A stretch of DNA of 64,000 nucleotides from Omphiscola glabra (taxonomy: Eukaryota; Mollusca; Gastropoda; Lymnaeidae). Below, one piece after another: positions 35,095-45,554 of this stretch (position 1 is its first letter; every line of letters starts with the position of its first letter). The stretch is from assembly GCA_964017045.1 (NCBI GenBank), contig OZ024808.1, positions 29,420,495 to 29,484,494 of the forward strand, given 5' to 3'. A model generated the notes under the pieces. That model was not told the origin of the DNA. It did not search any database and saw nothing but the letters and a program-made list of their open reading frames with translations. The position numbers were made by a program, and so were the translations under genes.

Positions 35095-35375
35095 TGTTTG
35101 GTTTTTTAACATTTAACTTCAAATCATTCTTCTTTACTTTGTTTCTGTATGGTTTTTGCGCCCACTCCTATTTTTTCTCTTTCTTAGGTATGATATTTGT
35201 ATATATATTGTAAAGTTAATTTATACTTATTTAAATATTTTGTTGTTGTACTGATAAAGGCATTTGCCGAAACGTTTACTTGTGTGTTATGTAAAAGTAT
35301 TATTAAAGCTGCTTATATATTGTTATATTGACACAAATTGTTGGTGCCTAGTTAATCTAATTTAAGCTTTATATC
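35095..35375 (+). mobile_element. Penelope-like fragment C (terminal repeat only)
   Basis: Matches the untranslated end and terminal repeat of the other Penelope copies, including the AACTTCAAATCATTCTTCTT region and the GACACAAATTGTTGGTG hairpin. No coding part. The hammerhead core reads CTGATAA at 35251-35257, losing the essential G, so it is inactive. Confidence 0.78.
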
Positions 35376-35605
35376 TTGCCCTCCCAACAGAGCAATAGTA
35401 AATCTCTCCCTCCAAACAGAGCAGTTGTATCTCTTGCACTCCCATCAGATCACTGTTATTTCTCTCTTTTCAAACAAAGCACTGGTATATCTCGCCCTCC
35501 CAAAAGAGCACTGTTACTTATTGCCCTCACAAAAGAGCACTGTTACTTCTTGCCCTCCCAAAAGAGCACTGTTACTTCTTGCCCTCCCAAAAGAACACTG
35601 ATATA
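35376..35605. repeat. 29-bp minisatellite
   Basis: About eight units with GCCCTCCCAAAAGAGCACTG and TTACTTCTT, beginning at the Penelope C end. Confidence 0.9.
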
Positions 35606-35904
35606 GTTTTTGCCCTTAATTTATATTTAACAGCAATGCGAGAAAATTAGATGTGGAATCAAATTCCAATGGAATTTCTGTTAATAAAACATTAATTTTA
35701 CAATAAATTCAACCTATAGTGAATAATTTGAATTTAACTCAATAGAATCTTTTTAGCTAACCCTTGGATCCGATGTTTGGATAGCTTTGGAATTAAAGCA
35801 ACATAAATATTATCATTTTTTTAAAATTTGGTTTCATTAAAATTATAATTTGAAATGTGAAGTAATTGAACTTTCAAACAAGGATATTCCAAAAAAGAAC
35901 TTAC

Positions 35905-35940
35905 AGCGGCTTGGCATTTCAGACTGATCGACACGACCTC
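35905..35940 (-). CDS. Gene B exon 10: start of cytoplasmic tail
   Basis: 36 bases, phase 1-1. Acceptor after a pyrimidine-rich tract ending CATGTAG, donor CCGCT/GTAAGT. Encodes G-R-V-D-Q-S-E-M-P-S-R, giving a basic residue pair right after the membrane helix (R from the junction, then G-R). Separated from exon 9 by about 3.7 kb that is mostly the 40-bp minisatellite. Confidence 0.72.
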
Positions 35941-36044
35941 CTACATGACGTGGACGAAGACGAAAAAGATGAGTAACATTTAAACTTATTATATCTTAAA
36001 TTAGGTTATTAACAATTACTTCTCCTGTGGTATGTGCAAGTTGA

Positions 36045-36180
36045 TAAAATGGGACTATTGGGTACTCGAAAGTTAATGAAATGAGACTATTATTTACTAG
36101 AAAGCTGATAAAATGGGACTAATGGGTACAAGAAAGTTGATGAAATAAAACTATTGGATACTAGAAAGTTGATAATTGAT
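36045..36180. repeat. 35-bp tandem repeat, four units
   Basis: Units with AGAAAGTTGATGAAATGGGA and a CTATTGGGTACT segment, between exon 10 and the 40-bp array. Confidence 0.85.
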
Positions 36181-36199
36181 GTTGGGCGTACTGCTGACT

Positions 36200-38360
36200 A
36201 GAACACGATTTCTCAACCAATGGGTTGCGGGTGTTCCTGTCGTGTCTCTATGTGATTGTATGGGTTCTGGGTGTTCCTGTCGTGTCTCTATGTGATTGTA
36301 TGGGTTGTGGGTGTTTCTGTCGTGTCTCTATGTGATTGTATGGGTTCTGGGTGTTCCTGTCGTGTCTCTATGTGATTGTATGGGTTGTGGGTGTTCCTGT
36401 CGTGTCTCTATGTGATTGTATGGGTTCTGGGTGTTCCTGTCGTGTCTCTATGTGATTGTATGAGTTGTGGTTGTTTCTGTCGTGTCGCTAGGTGGTTGTA
36501 TGGGTTGCAGGTGTTTCTGTCGTGTCGCTAGGTGGTTGTATGGGTTGCGGGTGTTTCTGTTGTGTCTCTAGGTGGTTGTATGGGTTGCAGGTGTTTCTGT
36601 CGTGTCGCTAGGTGGTTATATGGGTTGCGAGTGCTTCTGTTGTGTCGCTAGATGGTTGTATGGGTTGCGAGTGCTTCTGTTGTGTCGCTAGATGGTTATA
36701 TGGGTTGCGAGTGCTTCTGTTGTTTCTCTAGGTGGTTGTATGGGTTGCGGGTGTTTCTGTCGTGTCGCTAGGTGGTTGTATGGGTTGCGGGTGTTTCTGT
36801 TGTGTCGCTAGGTGGTTGTATGGGTTGCGAGTGCTTCTGTCGTGTCTCTATGTGATTGTATGGGTTGCGGGTGTTTCTGTTGTGTCGCTAGGTGGTTGTA
36901 TGGGTTGCGAGTGCTTCTGTTGTGTCGCTAGGTGGTTGTATGGGTTGCGGGTGTTTCTGTCGTGTTGCTAGGTGGTTGTATGGGTTACGGGTGTTTCTGT
37001 CGTGTTGCTAGGTGGTTGTATGGGTTGCGGGTGTTTCTGTCGTGTTGCTAAGTGGTTGTATGGGTTACGGGTGTTTCTGTCGTGTTGCTAGGTGGTTGTA
37101 TGGGTTGCGGGTGTTTCTGTCGTGTCGCTAGGTGGTTGTATGGGTTGCGGGTGTTTCTGTTGTGTCTCTAGGTGGTTGTATGGGTTGCAGGTGTTTCTGT
37201 CGTGTCGCTAGGTGGTTATATGGGTTGCGAGTGCTTCTGTTGTGTCGCTAGATGGTTGTATGGGTTGCGAGTGCTTCTGTTGTGTCGCTAGATGGTTATA
37301 TGGGTTGCGAGTGCTTCTGTTGTGTCGCTAGGTGGTTGTATGGGTTGCGGGTGTTTCTGTCGTGTCGCTAAGTGGTTGTATGGGTTGTGGGTGTTTCTGT
37401 TGTGTCGCTAGGTGGTTGTATGGGTTGCGAGTGCTTCTGTCGTGTCTCTATGTGATTGTATGGGTTGCGGGTGTTTCTGTCGTGTCGCTAGGTGGTTGTA
37501 TGGGTTGCGAGTGCTTCTGTTGTGTCGCTAGGTGGTTGTATGGGTTGCGGGTGTTTCTGTCGTGTTGCTAGGTGGTTGTATGGGTTACGGGTGTTTCTGT
37601 CGTGTTGCTAGGTGGTTGTATGGGTTGCGGGTGTTTCTGTCGTGTTGCTAGGTGGTTGTATGGGTTACGGGTGTTTCTGTCGTGTTGCTAGGTGGTTGTA
37701 TGGGTTGCGGGTGTTTCTGTCGTGTCGCTAGGTGGTTGTATGGGTTGCGGGTGTTTCTGTTGTGTCTCTAGGTGGTTGTATGGGTTGCAGGTGTTTCTGT
37801 CGTGTCGCTAGGTGGTTATATGGGTTGCGAGTGCTTCTGTTGTGTCGCTAGATGGTTGTATGTGTTGCGAGTGCTTCTGTTGTGTCGCTAGATGGTTATA
37901 TGGGTTGCGAGTGCTTCTGTTGTGTCGCTAGGTGGTTGTATGGGTTGCGGGTGTTTCTGTCGTGTCGCTAGGTGGTTGTATGGGTTGTGGGTGTTTCTGT
38001 TGTGTCGCTAGGTGGTTGTATGGGTTGCGAGTGCTTCTGTCGTGTCTCTATGTGATTGTATGGGTTGCGGGTGTTTCTGTCGTGTCGCTAGGTGGTTGTA
38101 TGGGTTGCGAGTGCTTCTGTTGTGTCGCTAGGTGGTTGTATGGGTTGCGAGTGCTTCTGTCGTGTCTCTATGTGGTTGTATGGGTTGCGAGTGCTTCTGT
38201 CGTGTCGCTAGGTGGTTGTATGGGTTGCGAGTGCTTCTGTTGTGTTGCTAGGTGGTTGTATGGGTTGCGAGTGCTTCTGTCGTGTCGCTAGGTGGTTGTA
38301 TGGGTTGCGAGTGCTTCTGTTGTGTCGCTAGGTGGTTGTATGGGTTGCGGGTGTTTATTT
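36200..38360. repeat. 40-bp minisatellite with 600-bp higher-order repeat, intron 9 of gene B
   Basis: About 54 units of TGTCGCTAGGTGGTTGTATG and GGTTGCGGGTGTTTCTG. From about 36541 the variants recur with a 600-bp period (15 units), seen three times. Strongly G+T rich on the plus strand. Confidence 0.96.
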
Positions 38361-38394
38361 TAGAGGTTTCTATAAATATTTTTAGCGCTTGTGT

Positions 38395-38585
38395 CATTCG
38401 ATGTGACCTCGTTTGTAAAGTGGGACCACCAGTTGTGTCACATGTCATGTCATATGTCCTTTAACTATGACGACGTTTGTAAAGTGGGACCACCAGTTGT
38501 GTCACATTTCATGTCATATGTCCTTTGACTATGACGGCGTGTTTAAAGTGGGACCAACAGTTGTGTCACATGTCATGTCAATTTC
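38395..38585. repeat. 66-bp triplicate
   Basis: Three units with TAAAGTGGGACCACCAGTTG and TGTCACATGTCATGTCATAT. Confidence 0.9.
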
Positions 38586-38869
38586 GTTATGCTGCTCTTA
38601 CGCTCCTTACAGATCTTAGTGAAAGGTTACAATGGTTTGCCCTTGGCATTTGTAAATGTGAATTATATTAATTTCAAAGCAGTTAAACCTTCCTTTTTAT
38701 TTGACATAAGCTTATAAAGATATTGATTATCCAAAACAGAACAGTCTAAAAATTGATCAGATCGATAAAATAGGTCGAATTCCAACATTTGCTTAAAACA
38801 ATCACAACATTGAACCATTAAACGTGAAAGCGTATGGTATACAATGGGTGCTTCTCTAATTAGGTCGCG

Positions 38870-39260
38870 ATTAATCAGCTCATGGAAGATCTTATAAACT
38901 AGATGGACATAATCAGCCCATGGAAGATCTTATAATCTAGATGGTCATTAATCAGCTCATGGAAGATCTTATAATCTCGATGACAATTAATCAGCTCATA
39001 GAAGATCTTAATCTGGATGGCCATTAATCAGCCCATGGAAGACCTTATAATCTAGATGAACATAATCAGCCCATGGAAGATCTTATAATCTGGATGACAA
39101 TTAATCAGCTCATGGAAGATTTTATAATCTAGATGGCCATTAATTCAGCTCATGGAAAAGCTTAATCTCAATGGCCATTAATTAGCCCATGGAAGACCTT
39201 ATAATCTGGATCGCCATTAATCAGCCCATGGAAGATATTATAATATAGTTGGCAATTAAC
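38870..39260. repeat. 38-bp minisatellite in intron 9 of gene B
   Basis: About ten units with TAATCAGCTCATGGAAGATC and TTATAATCTAGATGG. Confidence 0.92.
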
Positions 39261-39679
39261 CAGCTTATCAGTGCTCCAGTGATCAAACAGACAGATATCT
39301 TATCTTAATATATTTTACCTTTCTTCCAAAAACACTTTTTATTTAGGCCTGAAAAGAAGTATAGGATTAAATAATACATTTTTGAAATATATGAACACAA
39401 ATTATTATTTTTATTTATATAAACATTTTTCTTTAAAGATGTGTGTCAAAACTAATTTTGTCTAATTAAATAATTATAGTCAAGAAAAGCTGCCATGAAA
39501 CCTTTAATCTCAAAAACAGAATGTTAAACGATGTTTGATGTTAAACATAATTTTAATCAAGATAAGATGTCATGAAATATTTAATCCCAAAGCCAGCTTG
39601 TTAAACGATGTTAAAATAATTTTAAGTAACGTAACAAACATAGTGTTTAATTATACTAACTGACACACGTTGAACTTAC
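39261..39679. other. Intron 9 of gene B next to the transmembrane exon, no gene seen
   Basis: AT-rich DNA with a diverged pair of about 100-bp repeats at 39470-39610 (TCAAGAAAAGCTGCCATGAA and TCAAGATAAGATGTCATGAA). Confidence 0.5.
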
Positions 39680-39766
39680 GTAAATAGCAAGCAATGGATC
39701 CAATGATGAGAAGCAATGCAATCGTCATGATAAGAGGGATCACATAGGATGGGAGCTCTTCACTGT
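39680..39766 (-). CDS. Gene B exon 9: transmembrane helix
   Basis: 87 bases, phase 1-1, acceptor AATTTTTAG, donor TTTAC/GTAAGT. Encodes S-E-E-L-P-S-Y followed by an uninterrupted hydrophobic run VIPLIMTIALLLIIGSIACY of about 20 residues, then L and an arginine completed by exon 10 as a stop-transfer residue. With the signal peptide in exon 1 this gives a type I single-pass topology. Confidence 0.85.
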
Positions 39767-39934
39767 CTAAAAATTAAAAAAATCTTTCAAATAGATCTTA
39801 ATTAGTTGGGTTTATTTTAATCTTAAAAACGAACAAATGGCTTGCTTATTTGACCTCACACAATTTGTTCATACCATATAAGTAAATACAAAGCTGTATT
39901 AATAAATCCATACCTTTGTAATTAAGTAATACAA

Positions 39935-40192
39935 TTTTAACTAAATACATACTATTATAGCTGAATGCATACCATTATAACTAAGTACGTACCATTATAA
40001 ATAAATACATACCATCATCATTAACTACATATAATTTTGTCATAATACACGCTATAATCATTAAATACATACTAAAATCATTAAATACATACTATAATCA
40101 TTAATTACATTATATAATCATTAGTTACATTATATAATCATTAAATACATACTATAATCATTAATTACATTATATAATCATTAAATACATAC
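39935..40192. repeat. 20-bp repeat made of copies of the exon 8 donor region
   Basis: About twelve units of ATTAAATACATACTATAATC. On the coding strand each reads GTATGTATTTAAT, the same as the intron side of the exon 8 donor at 40192, so the array seems to have grown from the splice site. Confidence 0.8.
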
Positions 40193-40225
40193 CTTCATCA
40201 CAATAGTAACAAGGAGTTGTTATCT
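40193..40225 (-). CDS. Gene B exon 8: second stalk exon with C-x-x-C-D motif
   Basis: 33 bases, phase 1-1. Acceptor ATATTATAG, donor GAAG/GTATGT. Encodes I-T-T-P-C-Y-Y-C-D-E, similar to exon 7. Joining to exon 7 gives a glutamate and to exon 9 an aspartate, making an acidic segment before the membrane. Directly beyond its donor lies a 20-bp tandem array whose units each repeat the donor-like GTATGTATTT. Confidence 0.72.
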
Positions 40226-40666
40226 CTATAATATAAAAAAACAAAGCGAATCCGGTCTGAATACATTTGATATTTCTATTTTTATATAAACAGATCCTTT
40301 TACTAGTGTTCATTTTAATACTGTACATTTTCCCACGCTAGTGTGGAGGTCTTCTACACAAAACAACAGGAGGAAAATCGATTGAATCTTGAACAAATAA
40401 AACATACACATGCACATATAAAAGCCACCATTATTTACTATCACCTGATATACCTTATATGCATCTAGCTGCAGGACGTATCAAATTTGTTTAATGATAT
40501 CTGACTAAAACGCCACTCGTGAGATTCAAAGTTAGCTGGATTCAGTCTTAATGTTAACAACACTCTGCTTTAGTTGCTTTAACATTAAGTCTAACTTATC
40601 TTAAATATGATTAGGCATATTATCTACATTTGAACTAGTTGCAAATCAACAATAAACGGTACAGAC
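40226..40666. other. Intron 7 of gene B, no gene seen
   Basis: Unique AT-rich sequence, without repeats of note. Confidence 0.5.
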
Positions 40667-40708
40667 CTTTGTCACAATCGAAACATGTAGTATTTGGCTG
40701 CACAGTTA
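40667..40708 (-). CDS. Gene B exon 7: stalk exon with C-x-x-C-D motif
   Basis: 42 bases, phase 1-1. Acceptor AATTTTTACAG is strong; donor ACAAAG/GTCTGT is weak. Encodes T-V-Q-P-N-T-T-C-F-D-C-D-K with one sequon N-T-T. It resembles exon 8 (C-aromatic-x-C-D then an acidic or basic residue), which supports both as paralogous juxtamembrane exons. Confidence 0.7.
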
Positions 40709-40794
40709 CTGTAAAAATTTCATCAACATTAATTAATCCATGCATCCAGCAATCAAAACATATTTTTAAAAAAAAAAAGTTTTATAGTCTAAAC

Positions 40795-41220
40795 ACCAAT
40801 CTATCCTTCCATCCACCCATCCTTTAAACCATCCCCCTATCCATCAATCTGTCCATCGATCGACCTGTCCATCCATCTGCGTATATTTCTATCCTTTTAC
40901 CCTAAAGAATCCACCTTTGAAGTTAACTTCGAATATAAATGTAACGCTTACAAAATCGTTAACATTGGTGCATGTCTTTTAAATCTCATTGAGTAAAGAC
41001 ATGTCTTTTAAATCTCATTAAGAAAGGCCATGATTTTTAAATCTTATTAAATAAGGCCATGTCTTTAAAAACCTCATTAAGAAAGGCCTGTTCTTTTAAA
41101 TGCCATTAAATAAGGACTGGTCTTTTAAATCTCATTAAGTAAGGACATGTCTTTTAAATCTCATCAAGTAAGGACATGTCTTTTAAATCTCATTAAGTAA
41201 GGACTTGTCTTTTAAACTAC
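40795..41220. repeat. Intron 6 repeats: CCATCCATCA simple run and 29-bp array
   Basis: 40795-40880 has TCCATCCATC-like simple sequence. 40960-41220 has about nine units with AAGGACATGTCTTTTAAATC and TCATTAAGT. Confidence 0.85.
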
Positions 41221-41306
41221 ATCAAACAACTGTGGAGCACATTTTAAAATTGTTGCATGCTGGTTAAAAATAATTTCATACAATTAAATAACAAATGTAT
41301 AAATAC

Positions 41307-41330
41307 CTGGCGCCTCTGTGCGAACAAAAC
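41307..41330 (-). CDS. Gene B exon 6: 24-base stalk microexon
   Basis: Acceptor TTCAACAG, 24 coding bases, donor CCAG/GTATTT; phase 1-1. Encodes F-V-R-T-E-A-P plus a glycine rebuilt across the junction with exon 5. It keeps the frame between exon 5 and the cysteine-bearing exons 7 and 8. Its small size makes it the least certain of the stalk exons on its own; correct phase on both sides is the main support. No counterpart is visible in copy 1 because gene A runs off the window. Confidence 0.62.
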
Positions 41331-41699
41331 CTGTTGAATAATTTGATAAAAAAGTATGTTTGTTTTATTTGTGATAGATGATCAAGGAAAAATGTTTTGT
41401 TTCGTAGATTTAACAATTAAAATGAAATATGTTCTTTGCAAATTTTTAATTCTTGATTCATTAAAAAATCCAAAATAATTGTATCTTTTGACAGTGGTTT
41501 TTTCTGGTTTTGGGGGAACTCAAACATTTATTGCCAAAAGCTGTTTTTTTTCTGGTTTTGGGGAGATTCTTAGAGTTATTGTCAAAACTGGAGTTTTTTA
41601 AACCAGGGGCCGGGCTTGATTTAGCCTGCCTTCACTTACGAAAATTACAAAACATCCATAATGAAGATCAAACAAAAGTCTTATGTATAAGTTCTAGAA

Positions 41700-42034
41700 T
41701 CTGAGGATCTCTGGCAAGTTGAAAAAATGCTTGGAGGAATTTTTAAATAATCAAACAATAGCCACAGGGGTTGGCAATAGCCTATCGAATCAGCTTGTCC
41801 TCGAGGACGGACTCCCTCAAAAGTCAGCCCTCAGTTGTACTTTACTGCTCGCCTCTGACTATGACCTACAAGGGCAACTGGAGTCCCAGAATGCAATTTT
41901 CGCTGATGATAATTTAGACATTTGGAGCTCAGGAACGGATGTCAAACAAATGCAGAACCTAGATAGAATAGAAGCTATTCGACGGTTGAGCGACACCTAC
42001 GTTTGGATAGACAGGAACCTGTTTTCAGCTTATG
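41700..42034 (+). pseudogene. Jockey-like non-LTR reverse transcriptase fragment
   Basis: Open stretch 41719-42045 encodes L-S-N-Q-L-V-L-E-D-G-L-P-Q-K-S-A-L-S-C-T (the RT G-x-P-Q-G-S-x-L-S block with K for G) and F-A-D-D-N-L-D-I-W (the F/Y-A-D-D catalytic box). Only this central RT piece remains, without start or downstream domains. It directly abuts the left terminal repeat of Penelope copy E. Confidence 0.78.
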
Positions 42035-42180
42035 TTTATGTGTAATTTAAAATTATTATTAAAGCTTAATATAATATATATATTGTTATATTGACACAGA
42101 TTGTTCGTGTCTATTTAATCTAATTCAAATTTATCGCAGTCCAACACTTTTATAATTAGTTAATGAAATTGGAGAACTTA

Positions 42181-42408
42181 GTGCTAAAAGTACTTAAGTC
42201 ACAAAATGCACATTTTGAGATAATCAAGCTCAAATATACCTTTCGTCTATAAAATATGACTATTTTCATTTTTTGTCTTGTTCAATTAAGGACCTAATGC
42301 ACATTTTAATGTGTTCAAATTTCTGCAGTACACTTGGCTAAACTGGGTAAGAAAAGATCACAGTTTAGATTGATTTTGACAAAAATGTGACTTAAGTACT
42401 TTTAGCAC
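42181..42408. mobile_element. 228-bp TA-flanked MITE in Penelope terminal repeat
   Basis: Starts GTGCTAAAAGTACTTAAGTC and ends with the exact inverse GACTTAAGTACTTTTAGCAC; the perfect inverted repeat is at least 23 bases. TA lies at both sides (42179-42180, 42409-42410), as for Tc1/mariner-type elements. No coding capacity. The equivalent part of copy A is outside the window. Confidence 0.85.
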
Positions 42409-42952
42409 TAAAATCTTCAATTTAATTCTGACTGCTACGATATATTTGTACCTGTCTTTTGTCATTTTAGTACTATAATATTTCAACATAGAAGTGTAGC
42501 TTTTTCTTCCTGTAATTTATGTATATTGTTTATTATAATTTGATTAAGTTTATTTTAGCTCTCATTCCATTTTTTTTAAAATCAATGTTAAACATTTTGT
42601 AATGCTACGCATTTTAATAATGACGTCGTCAAATTAGCTCAAAATCATATCCGTAATTTTGTAATCACTTCATTTAGTCTTTTACCCACTTTTTTATCCA
42701 AGTATTGTTCAGATCTAGCTTTTAATTTTTTTAAGAAAAACAAGTTACACCATTTATGTAAACTTTTTAAATAATTGCATTCGTAAACGTCTTATATCAA
42801 AATGTTTTAACACTAGTTTTCACCCTGCTGGTTGTGCTTTAATTCGTTTGATAAATCTAAACTTTTGACCATTGAAAATAAATGTGCTGTTAGTCGCAGG
42901 AGGATGGTCTTAAACTCCCACAAGCGCTTAATAAACTTAATATCTCAACTCT

Positions 42953-44216
42953 GTGATAGGATTCGCACGCTGGAAGAATATGTCAGAAAAAAAAACACAA
43001 CATAATAACTTATTATTCGATCTCATTCGTTTAATTATTCATGGACTTGATAGGGAGCTCTATATTGTGTTATCTGATGGAAAGAAGAAACAAATTGAAA
43101 ATCTTAAATCTGCCAAGAATCCTATGGATACCACAACTCCCGTAAAAGAAAATAAACCAAACGTAGTAGTTTGTTTACCGCCAGATCTTTTACTATCTAA
43201 ACAAGACAAATCTGTATTAAGTAAAGGACAAAAATTTATCCCACTTCGATCATCGAGTGATAAATATCAATTGAAGTCAGACGCACATGGTTTCTTTCGC
43301 TCATTGAGACTGCAACTTTACTTTCGCGAGGCTCCCACTCCCATTAACCAGGATTAGGATTCATTTCCTGTAAAACGACAACGCAAATCTACACGGACAC
43401 CTCCACCCGATCAATCTAAAGCACTTGACCTTTATATTAAAAGTACAGACAATCAAATAAAAAATAATTCGCCAAACTCCGCTTCATAAATCAATACTAT
43501 CAAAACAAGAATGGCAAGCACTTTCTCAAATTTAAAAAAAAATGCCAGGATATCATTATTTAACCGGCAGACAAGGGTGGAGCTTTTGTTGTTTGGGATA
43601 AGAAGCTATACATTGAAGAGGCTTCCAAACAATTACAAGACACAACCTTTTACACACCGAGGTCCAACGACCCCATTGTCCAGAACAACGTAATTGTCAA
43701 GGACTCCATCGAAGACTTTATTCAAGTTGGCCAATTACCAGCGTCTGCCACAAACTTACGAATTTATGATAGTTATCTTGGTAAACAATGCTTGTATTTG
43801 TTACCAAAAATTCACAAGGAAGTCCTGGAAGACCAATTGTCTCAGCTTGTTCTTGTCCTACTGAACAAATTTCAGAATTTTTGGTTACAGTTTTTCAGCC
43901 CATGGTTTAAAATATTCCATCGTATATTAAGGAAACTAACCACGTGATCAAATTTCACGAGTCCTTGGTTTTACCTAATGGAACCCATTCATTTTTCACA
44001 ATAGACGTTTCTTCACTGTACACCTCAATTCCCGACACTGATGGACTCACCGCTATTTCGTTTTTTCTGAATAAAAATCCTAATCCTAAGTTCCCAACAA
44101 GTGCCCGACGCAGGTCATATCCTGAGCAAATTTTAAAAGCAGCTGTCACTCGAATTAAAGGCATGAGTAGACAAGATTATTTTAAAGCTACTCATTCTGA
44201 GTCTAGTTATAGGTAA
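42953..44216 (+). pseudogene. Penelope reverse transcriptase remnant, copy E
   Basis: 42953-43357 is open for 134 codons and includes L-S-K-G-Q-K-F-I-P, D-K-Y-Q-L-K, F-F-R-S-L-R-L-Q-L-Y-F, the typical region before Penelope RT. 43944-44216 has F-F-T-I-D-V-S-S-L-Y-T-S-I-P. The intervening part is frameshifted, and the catalytic palm is deleted between S-Y-R (44213) and K-P-P (44322). Confidence 0.82.
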
Positions 44217-44451
44217 AAATTTATTTGAACTTTTCATCCCCATGACCTTAAAGCTTGTTTTCTGGTTCTGAAAAACCACTCAATTCTTAAGGCAGTCCTG
44301 TCACCAGTGAGGATTTCAGAAAACCTCCTCTTTTCGCTATCCGGGGGGACAAGGGCCTTAGGGACATGCTAGTTAGAAGCCACCTCCCTGCTATTAAAGC
44401 CCATAAAGGTACCAAAAGTTGTAATTGCCAATGTAAAACACATGTCCCTAC

Positions 44452-44742
44452 GTGATTCAAGTTGATAAGATCACTTTCCCTCTGGAAATATTCCGAATAA
44501 AGGATGGCTTTACTTGCACAAGTCGCAACGTGATTTACACCATCCATTGTAAAAAGTGCGGGAAATTATACGTAGGAAAAACAGGTCGTCGCCTTGGAGA
44601 CCGGTTTAGAGAAAACCTCTGTACCATAAAAACAGGCTCTCTGTCCAATCATTTCAACAGCACTAACAATGATGGCATTTTAGACATCACAGTTACTGGT
44701 ATACTGTATACTAGTAACACAACGGATAGGATCTATATGTAG
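44452..44742 (+). pseudogene. GIY-YIG endonuclease domain, Penelope copy E, open
   Basis: Open frame of 96 codons: F-P-L-E-I-F-R-I-K-D-G-F-T-C, N-V-I-Y-T-I-H-C-K-K-C-G-K-L-Y-V-G-K-T-G, R-R-L-G-D-R-F-R-E-N-L, H-F-N-S. The Y-T-I/Y-V-G core and the R-L-x-x-R-F-R-E helix with its catalytic arginine are present, so the domain could fold. A TGA at 44455 separates it from the upstream linker, and it has no start signal of its own. Confidence 0.8.
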
Positions 44743-44981
44743 AACAAATTAATAACAAGATTTGGTACGTTAACTCCATACGGGATAAACCAAATCCACA
44801 ATTTTACATAACTGCCATGTCTTTTTCCTGATTGGGTTTTTACATTTTACTTCAAGTCACTTCCGATCCATTCTTCTTTACTTTGTTCCTGTCTGTTTTT
44901 TTCGCCCAATCCAATTTTTTCTCTCTCTTTTTTATGTAGGATATATCTATGTATATATATTATGTAAATTTGATTTATACT

Positions 44982-45055
44982 TATATATGTTTTGTTGTAC
45001 TGATGAAGGCATGTGTTGAAACGTTTACTTATGTGTAATGTACAATTATTATTAA
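44982..45055 (+). ncRNA. Hammerhead-like ribozyme, Penelope copy E
   Basis: CTGATGA at 45000-45006, stem II AGGCATGTGTT, GAAAC, then ACGTT and AATGT able to form a short stem III before a GTA triplet. Differs from copy A by one base in stem II. Confidence 0.58.
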
Positions 45056-45260
45056 AGCTTAATAGATGTTGTAATATTGACACGGATTGTTCGTGTCTAT
45101 TGAATCTTCTCTTTGATGAGTTTCATTCATGGCTAACGAGTCCTATCCACATGGGGTGCTTGGGAGGTTTTTGCTTATCTTGACTCTAGACCACCGGCTA
45201 TTTGGATTGAGTCAGTTTAGCCCTCTCAGCCACCCAGCTCCCTCATTTTAAAAGTCTTAC

Positions 45261-45539
45261 CGCTAAATAAACATTTGTAGACTCTAGATGTCCTGCATAA
45301 GTCGATGAAATGGAAGATGTACGACACGGTACTGACCGCGTCCACTATCAGATCGACCTGGATGCATTGTTGCGTTGTGTTGGTCCAGATGTTGTTCTTC
45401 ATGACTTGTAGCACCGCCTCCTTCAGCTCATCACGGCAGAAATTTATGAAATGTTTCTTGCCGACGGTCAGCTTCATTTCACAGACAGGTGTGGACAGAA
45501 GATTCTTACCATCGACAGATAAGCTGACTGGATTTTCAA
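45261..45539 (-). CDS. Gene B exon 5: third Ig-like module
   Basis: 279 bases, phase 1-1. Acceptor after a T-rich tract ending CAATAG; donor AGCG/GTAAGA. Encodes about 93 residues with S-V-D-G-K-N-L, V-C-E-M-K-L, I-N-F-C-R-D, T-Q-Q-C-I, L-C-R-T and V-Y-K-C, matching exon 4 in cysteine order. Contains one sequon N-T-T. Gene A differs by S/P and one silent leucine change. A Penelope-like element begins only about 150 bases beyond the donor, inside intron 5. Confidence 0.83.
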
Positions 45540-45554
45540 CTATTGATGTTTAAA

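Larger units (their letters stand above)
42035..45115 (+). mobile_element. Penelope-like retroelement copy E, with both terminal repeats
   Basis: Most complete Penelope copy. The left terminal repeat starts near 42035 in sequence that in other copies lies just after the hammerhead core, followed by TTTATCGCAGTCCAACACTT and a nested MITE. Then come the N-terminal RT piece (42953-43357), finger piece (about 43790-44216), linker and GIY-YIG (44452-44742), and the right terminal repeat with hammerhead. The RT palm is missing as in copy A, so the deletion is older than the duplication. It occupies intron 5 of gene B. Confidence 0.88.

Noticed and set aside
36732..38464. Repeated 79-119-codon frames in the 40-bp array
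   Set aside because: Spaced exactly 600 bp because of the higher-order repeat; not coding.
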